From NCBI RefSeq assembly GCF_016862995.1, contig NZ_BOOA01000038.1, forward strand, positions 22,496-86,495: a stretch of DNA of 64,000 nucleotides. Direction: 5' to 3'. Below the pieces are notes generated by a model, which had not been told where the DNA came from, made no database searches, and saw only the letters and a list, made by a program, of their open reading frames with translations. The DNA is from Acrocarpospora phusangensis (GTDB lineage Bacteria; Actinomycetota; Actinomycetes; Streptosporangiales; Streptosporangiaceae). Positions 60,310-64,000 of this stretch are shown one piece after another (within the stretch, counting starts at the first letter, position 1; the number at the start of each line of letters is the position of its first letter). The position numbers were made by a program, and so were the translations under genes.

Positions 60310-60335
60310 ACGTCCGCCCGTAATTTATCGGACGT
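60310..60335. promoter_or_regulatory. Inverted repeat ACGTCCG-N12-CGGACGT
   Basis: Perfect 7-bp arms around an AT-rich centre, 37 bp upstream of the GTG of the next gene, so it overlaps the promoter or leader. CGTCCGTAA also occurs near 60219. It may be a regulator site. Confidence 0.45.
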
Positions 60336-60371
60336 CTTGGTGCGCCCCTTTCGCAACGGGAGCCGGCTTTG

Positions 60372-61772
60372 GTGCGGATTCTTTACTGGAATCTCCAGAA
60401 ATTCTCGGGGCCCAAAATCAAAGGCATGGCCGGGGGCCCGGCGTTGATGGCCCAGGATCGCCTGAATCACATACTCGAGGTGATCACCCCCGGATGGCCG
60501 AAGGCCACGCGGGCGCCCGACATCATCGTCATCGTCGAGGTGTTCGCGGGCACCGCGGAAGTGCTGGACGGGGGCGTCGTCCTTCCCTCGGACTCCAATG
60601 CCGCGGGCGGCGTGCTCACCCTGCTCGAGGCGATTCGGCTGCGCCTGGGCCCGAACTGGTGGGTCGTCCCCCCGATACCGACGGGCTCGTACGGCAAACG
60701 CGAGGCCGTGGCGGTGTTCTACAACTCGGACAACCTGATCTTCGCTGGCCCGTACGTCTACGCGAAGGAGCCGGTCCCATGGAATCCCCTCAATAAGGCG
60801 CTACCGCCCACTCCGGTCAACCTCGGCAACATGGTGAAGTACGACTACGTCTGGACCCAATTCCTTCATCCGGACGATGACAACCGTAGATCGCCGGCGC
60901 CGGACGGGACGCTTGTTTATGAGAGTCAGTGGGCCGGCGACTGGCAGCATCTGCGCAATAACCAGCCAATGAACTTTCCTAATGCCAACGATCGGAAACC
61001 GTTCTTCGTGCGGTTCAGGGAGGTGCACGGCCCTCGTGTGATCAAGGTGTTCGGGGTGCACACCTCACCGACCGTGGCGGCCGGCGCCACCAGGCAGCTG
61101 GAATATATCCCTGACGTCGCCACGGTCGCCAACGACGAGGTCGCGGTCGTGGTCGGGGATTTCAACGTGGACCCCTTCTTCAGCAATTCGCTCATACCGA
61201 ACCTCCCGCTCAACCATTTGGACAACCCCTACGAGGGACTGGTGAACACCCCCGGCATGGGTGGACTCGGCTACCGGATGGTGATCAACCCCTGCCCGCC
61301 CGGCTCGTTCGTGCCCCACCCGAACCGCATGCCGTACTGCCTGACGTTCCTGCTTCCCACCAACGTGGCCAGGCCTTTCAACGCGAACGGCGTGGCGCCG
61401 ACCCCTCAGCAGAACGTGTATCCGCGGTTCGGATACCTCGGCTCTTACTACGCGTCCACGCAGACCGTCACCGACCAGGGCTGCTACGACAATGCATTCG
61501 TCAAGTACGGGCCCAATCTGAATCCCATCGCGTCGCACATGGCCACGATCGTCAACCCGGTGGTGGGCAAACCCTACGACAAGGCACCATTGCCGGCTGG
61601 AGTCACCGCCGACCTGACGGGCGGCTACCCGCAGCCTTCCTGGATCGCCCCGCCCATCCCGCAACCTGGTGGTATCAACCCGGGCCCGCTGATGAACGCG
61701 TTCGACGCCTACGGCAACTACTGGTTGATCCGCAGCGTCAGCGACCATCTCGCGCTCGCCTTCGACGTGTGA
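60372..61772 (+). CDS. Endonuclease/exonuclease/phosphatase-fold protein
   Basis: 466 residues. EEP landmarks in order: ILYWNLQKF (Asn), DIIVIVEVFAG (Glu), KVFGVHTSP (His), VVVGDFNVDPF (Asp-Asn) and a terminal SDHLALAFDV (Asp-His). That full set suggests an active metal-dependent phosphodiesterase. GTG at 60372 follows GGGAG by 9 nt. No signal peptide. Its stop lies 5 bp before the DUF6603 gene, so the two are coupled. It is longer than typical EEP domains, with a Pro/Asn-rich insert at ~300-360. Substrate unknown. Confidence 0.75.
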   Translation: MRILYWNLQKFSGPKIKGMAGGPALMAQDRLNHILEVITPGWPKATRAPDIIVIVEVFAGTAEVLDGGVVLPSDSNAAGGVLTLLEAIRLRLGPNWWVVPPIPTGSYGKREAVAVFYNSDNLIFAGPYVYAKEPVPWNPLNKALPPTPVNLGNMVKYDYVWTQFLHPDDDNRRSPAPDGTLVYESQWAGDWQHLRNNQPMNFPNANDRKPFFVRFREVHGPRVIKVFGVHTSPTVAAGATRQLEYIPDVATVANDEVAVVVGDFNVDPFFSNSLIPNLPLNHLDNPYEGLVNTPGMGGLGYRMVINPCPPGSFVPHPNRMPYCLTFLLPTNVARPFNANGVAPTPQQNVYPRFGYLGSYYASTQTVTDQGCYDNAFVKYGPNLNPIASHMATIVNPVVGKPYDKAPLPAGVTADLTGGYPQPSWIAPPIPQPGGINPGPLMNAFDAYGNYWLIRSVSDHLALAFDV

Positions 61773-61777
61773 CCGCC

Positions 61778-64000
61778 ATGAGCCTCGACGATCTTCGCGC
61801 CGTGCTGCAGGCCCAGGCGGACGCCGCGCACGCGATCACCGTGACCGCGGCCACCCTCACGCGGGCGGGCCTGACCCCGCGCGACGGCCTCGATTTGCTC
61901 ATCCGCTCCCGCCTGGTCCTCGGCACCACGGATCTGACGGTCGCCTTCACCGGCCAGATCCCCGCCCCGGCGGCCGACTCGCTGACCGTGACCGGCTCGG
62001 CGACGCTGCTCGGCGCCACCGACGCCGCGGTCACCGTCACGTTCCTCGCCGCCGAGAACGGGCCGGCCGACGTACGCGTCGCCATCGCGCTCCCCACGAC
62101 CTGGACGCTCGGCACGGCGTTCCCCACGCTGGGCAGGGCGCCGTTCGACGGCCTCGCGCTGGCCGACATCTGGTACGTGCTGACCACGGCGCCGCAGGAC
62201 GGCTTCACCTGGAACGGCGGCGTCCACCAGCTCATCCAGGGCGCGCAACTGCTGAGCCTGGTGACGCTCGGCGGGCCGCTCGCGGTGGTCGCCGCCCTGC
62301 TCGGCACCCCGCCCGGCCCGGCGCCGCTGACCGGCGCGGTGGAACCGTCGCAGACCGGCGGAACCCCCGCGCTGAACCTGACCGCTCCGCTCGCCGGCGC
62401 TGTCACGGTTCCGGGTTTCGCGCTCAGCGCCCCGCGGATCGAGCTGGCCACCGCCCCGGTGTCCGACCCGCGAGCCGGTCTGGGGACGTGGCTCGCGTTC
62501 GTGACCACCCTGGACGTCGACAACGCGCCGCTGTGCGACTTCAAGGCGATCATCAGCAGTGGCGGCGGCTTCCTGACGTTCGCCATGGAGGCGACGGGGG
62601 GCACGCCGGGCCGCACGCTCGACCCGGCGACGGTGGCGGCCCTCGTGCACACCGACTACCAGGTGCCGCCCGAGCTGCAGGCTCTCTTCCATGAGGTCAC
62701 GCTCCGGGGACTGTCCGCCACGATCTCCACCGGCGCCTCGCCCGATCTGGTCGGCGTGTCGGCGAGCATCGGCTCGTCGGGGCCGTGGCAGTGGGGCCAG
62801 TTCACCCTGGACGACGTCAGCCTCGAACTGTCCGCCATGGCCCCGATCCCCGGCGGACCGGTGCGCATCCTGTTCACGGCCACGGTTTCCCTGTTCCCCG
62901 AGGTCTTCGGCGCCGGCAACACGTTCACGGTCGAGGCGGTCAAGGACGTCACCTCCGGCGACCTGGTCGTCAGCGCCGGCTTCGCCGGCGACATCGCGTT
63001 GTCCGCCCTCGTCAGCGGCCTGTCCCAGGGGCGGCTCTCCCTACCCAGCGGCTTCGACCTGCGGTTCGAGGAATTCGGCATCCAGCTGAACAAGCCGGAG
63101 AGCGGAGCCTCCACCTACTTCCTGTACGGCATGGCCTCGGCGTCGCTGGCCATCCCCGTCGTGGGCGCGCAGCTCGACTCAGATGTCCAGGTAACGGTGG
63201 ATTCCGCGACGGACAGCTACCAGCTTGTCGGCAGCCTGCTGCTGGCCGGCAACGCGTTCGGCGTCACGGTGACCATCGCCGGCCAGGAGACGGCCGTCAC
63301 CGGGAGCTGGCAGGCAAGCGGCCCGGCCGAGTACTTCGGGATCGACCTGCTGGCCAAGGCCTTCGGCGTCACGGCGCCGCCCGTCCCGCCCGCACTGGAC
63401 CTCGGCTTGAAATCGGCCGAGCTCAGCTACGACTTCACGGACAAGATGCTCGCCCTGGAAGCCGAGTCGGTCACCTACGGCAAGGCCGCCTTCGTCGCCG
63501 GGCACGACGCGGCGGGCGGCGCGAGCTTCGTCTTCGGGCTGCTGCCCAGCGTCGCCGTGACGCTCGACCTGTCCACCATCGACGTGATCGGCAAGCTGGT
63601 CCCCTCGGGGGACGACATCATCTCGCTCTCCGGCCTGCGCATCGTCGCCACCAGCCCCACCCTGCCCGCGAACCCGCTGCCGCCGGACGCGCAGCAGGTC
63701 ATCGGGCCGGTGGCCACCAGCGGCCTGATGATGTCCGCCGAACTGAGGGCGGGCTCCGCGAGCGACACGGTGACCGTCCAGTTCACCCACGACACCGCGG
63801 ATACCACCCCCGCGGCGGCCCCCCAGGCCGGCGTCGCCCCCGCGCCGCAGGCGACCTGGATCAACGTGCAGCGCGCGTTCGGGCCGGTTCAGTTCGAGCG
63901 GATCGGCTTCACCATCACCCCGGAAACCGAGCTGGCGATCCTGTTCGACGCCTCGGTGTCGCTGGGCGGGCTGACCATCGGGCTGACCGGCCTGCAGGCC
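61778..64000 (+). CDS. DUF6603-like giant beta-rich protein (3' end outside window)
   Basis: 741 codons are open to the last base. Nearly all beta-strand: repeated units such as LTVTGSATLLGATDAAVTVTF, LRGLSATISTGASPDLVGVSASIG and GSLLLAGNAFGVTVTIAGQ. The late segment (PALDLGLKSAELSYDF...ALEAESVTYGKAAFVA...VFGLLPSVAVTLDLS, then FNVQ-like INVQRAFGPVQFERIGFTI, LFDASVSLGGLTIGLTGL) matches DUF6603 proteins. No signal peptide at its start. The ATG is 5 nt after the nuclease-fold stop. DUF6603 proteins are large and of unknown function. Confidence 0.75.
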   Translation, partial: MSLDDLRAVLQAQADAAHAITVTAATLTRAGLTPRDGLDLLIRSRLVLGTTDLTVAFTGQIPAPAADSLTVTGSATLLGATDAAVTVTFLAAENGPADVRVAIALPTTWTLGTAFPTLGRAPFDGLALADIWYVLTTAPQDGFTWNGGVHQLIQGAQLLSLVTLGGPLAVVAALLGTPPGPAPLTGAVEPSQTGGTPALNLTAPLAGAVTVPGFALSAPRIELATAPVSDPRAGLGTWLAFVTTLDVDNAPLCDFKAIISSGGGFLTFAMEATGGTPGRTLDPATVAALVHTDYQVPPELQALFHEVTLRGLSATISTGASPDLVGVSASIGSSGPWQWGQFTLDDVSLELSAMAPIPGGPVRILFTATVSLFPEVFGAGNTFTVEAVKDVTSGDLVVSAGFAGDIALSALVSGLSQGRLSLPSGFDLRFEEFGIQLNKPESGASTYFLYGMASASLAIPVVGAQLDSDVQVTVDSATDSYQLVGSLLLAGNAFGVTVTIAGQETAVTGSWQASGPAEYFGIDLLAKAFGVTAPPVPPALDLGLKSAELSYDFTDKMLALEAESVTYGKAAFVAGHDAAGGASFVFGLLPSVAVTLDLSTIDVIGKLVPSGDDIISLSGLRIVATSPTLPANPLPPDAQQVIGPVATSGLMMSAELRAGSASDTVTVQFTHDTADTTPAAAPQAGVAPAPQATWINVQRAFGPVQFERIGFTITPETELAILFDASVSLGGLTIGLTGLQA

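Overview
The window is GC-rich actinomycete DNA. Coding strands show strong third-position G/C bias, GTG and TTG starts are common, and the families are typical of mycelial actinomycetes (Ser/Thr kinase, ECF sigma/anti-sigma/ABC operon, P450-ferredoxin pair, trypsin-STAND-WD40, Trypco1, DUF6461, DUF6493). A Streptosporangiaceae-like genome is my best guess from protein style, but no marker gene fixes the genus. I see no rRNA, tRNA or CRISPR array.

Layout. 1-3 kb: 3' end of a xylulokinase gene, a LacI regulator, and an EamA exporter behind two tandem hairpins. 3.2-6.4 kb: a fused dehydrogenase/Gfo-Idh-MocA enzyme and a radical SAM protein, probably one operon. 6.4-13.2 kb: a trypsin-STAND-WD40 protein with an uncharacterised duplicated-domain partner, and on the other strand a PIG-L deacetylase, an aldose-epimerase-like protein and a Trypco1 protein. 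13.1-23.2 kb: a minus-strand operon (catalytic-domain-less dehydrogenase, GT-B glycosyltransferase, A-T-C-A-T NRPS) diverging from an FAD oxidoreductase and an acetylxylan-esterase-like protein. Together 3-23 kb looks like a cryptic glycopeptide or aminosugar pathway. Two of its enzymes carry in-frame minisatellites.

23-48 kb is ordinary accessory and regulatory chromosome: TetR with twin operators, a kinase cut by a transposon end, AraC regulators, P450/ferredoxin, a PLP lyase behind a CsoR-like box, two similar hormone-sensitive-lipase-type hydrolases each beside its own regulator, an orphan histidine kinase, a sigma/anti-sigma/ABC operon, oxidoreductases, an amino-acid dehydrogenase with an Lrp regulator, and TerC. 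Two divergent yybP-ykoY (Mn2+) riboswitch candidates sit head to head, one before TerC and one before a small membrane ORF.

49-60 kb is a mobile-element graveyard. A decayed Tn3-family transposase gene is split by a 2,985-bp cassette (49806-52790) with ~55-bp terminal inverted repeats and a 5-bp target duplication. The cassette carries TetR, an SDR, an aldehyde dehydrogenase remnant and only the first ~61 codons of its own tnpA. A third copy of the same end truncates the kinase at 25184. Next come a zinc-finger coiled-coil protein, a frameshifted RmlD-like gene between 19-bp repeats, an IS fragment, and DUF6461 and DUF6493 proteins. 60.4-64 kb: an endonuclease/exonuclease/phosphatase-fold protein and the start of a very large DUF6603 protein that runs off the window.
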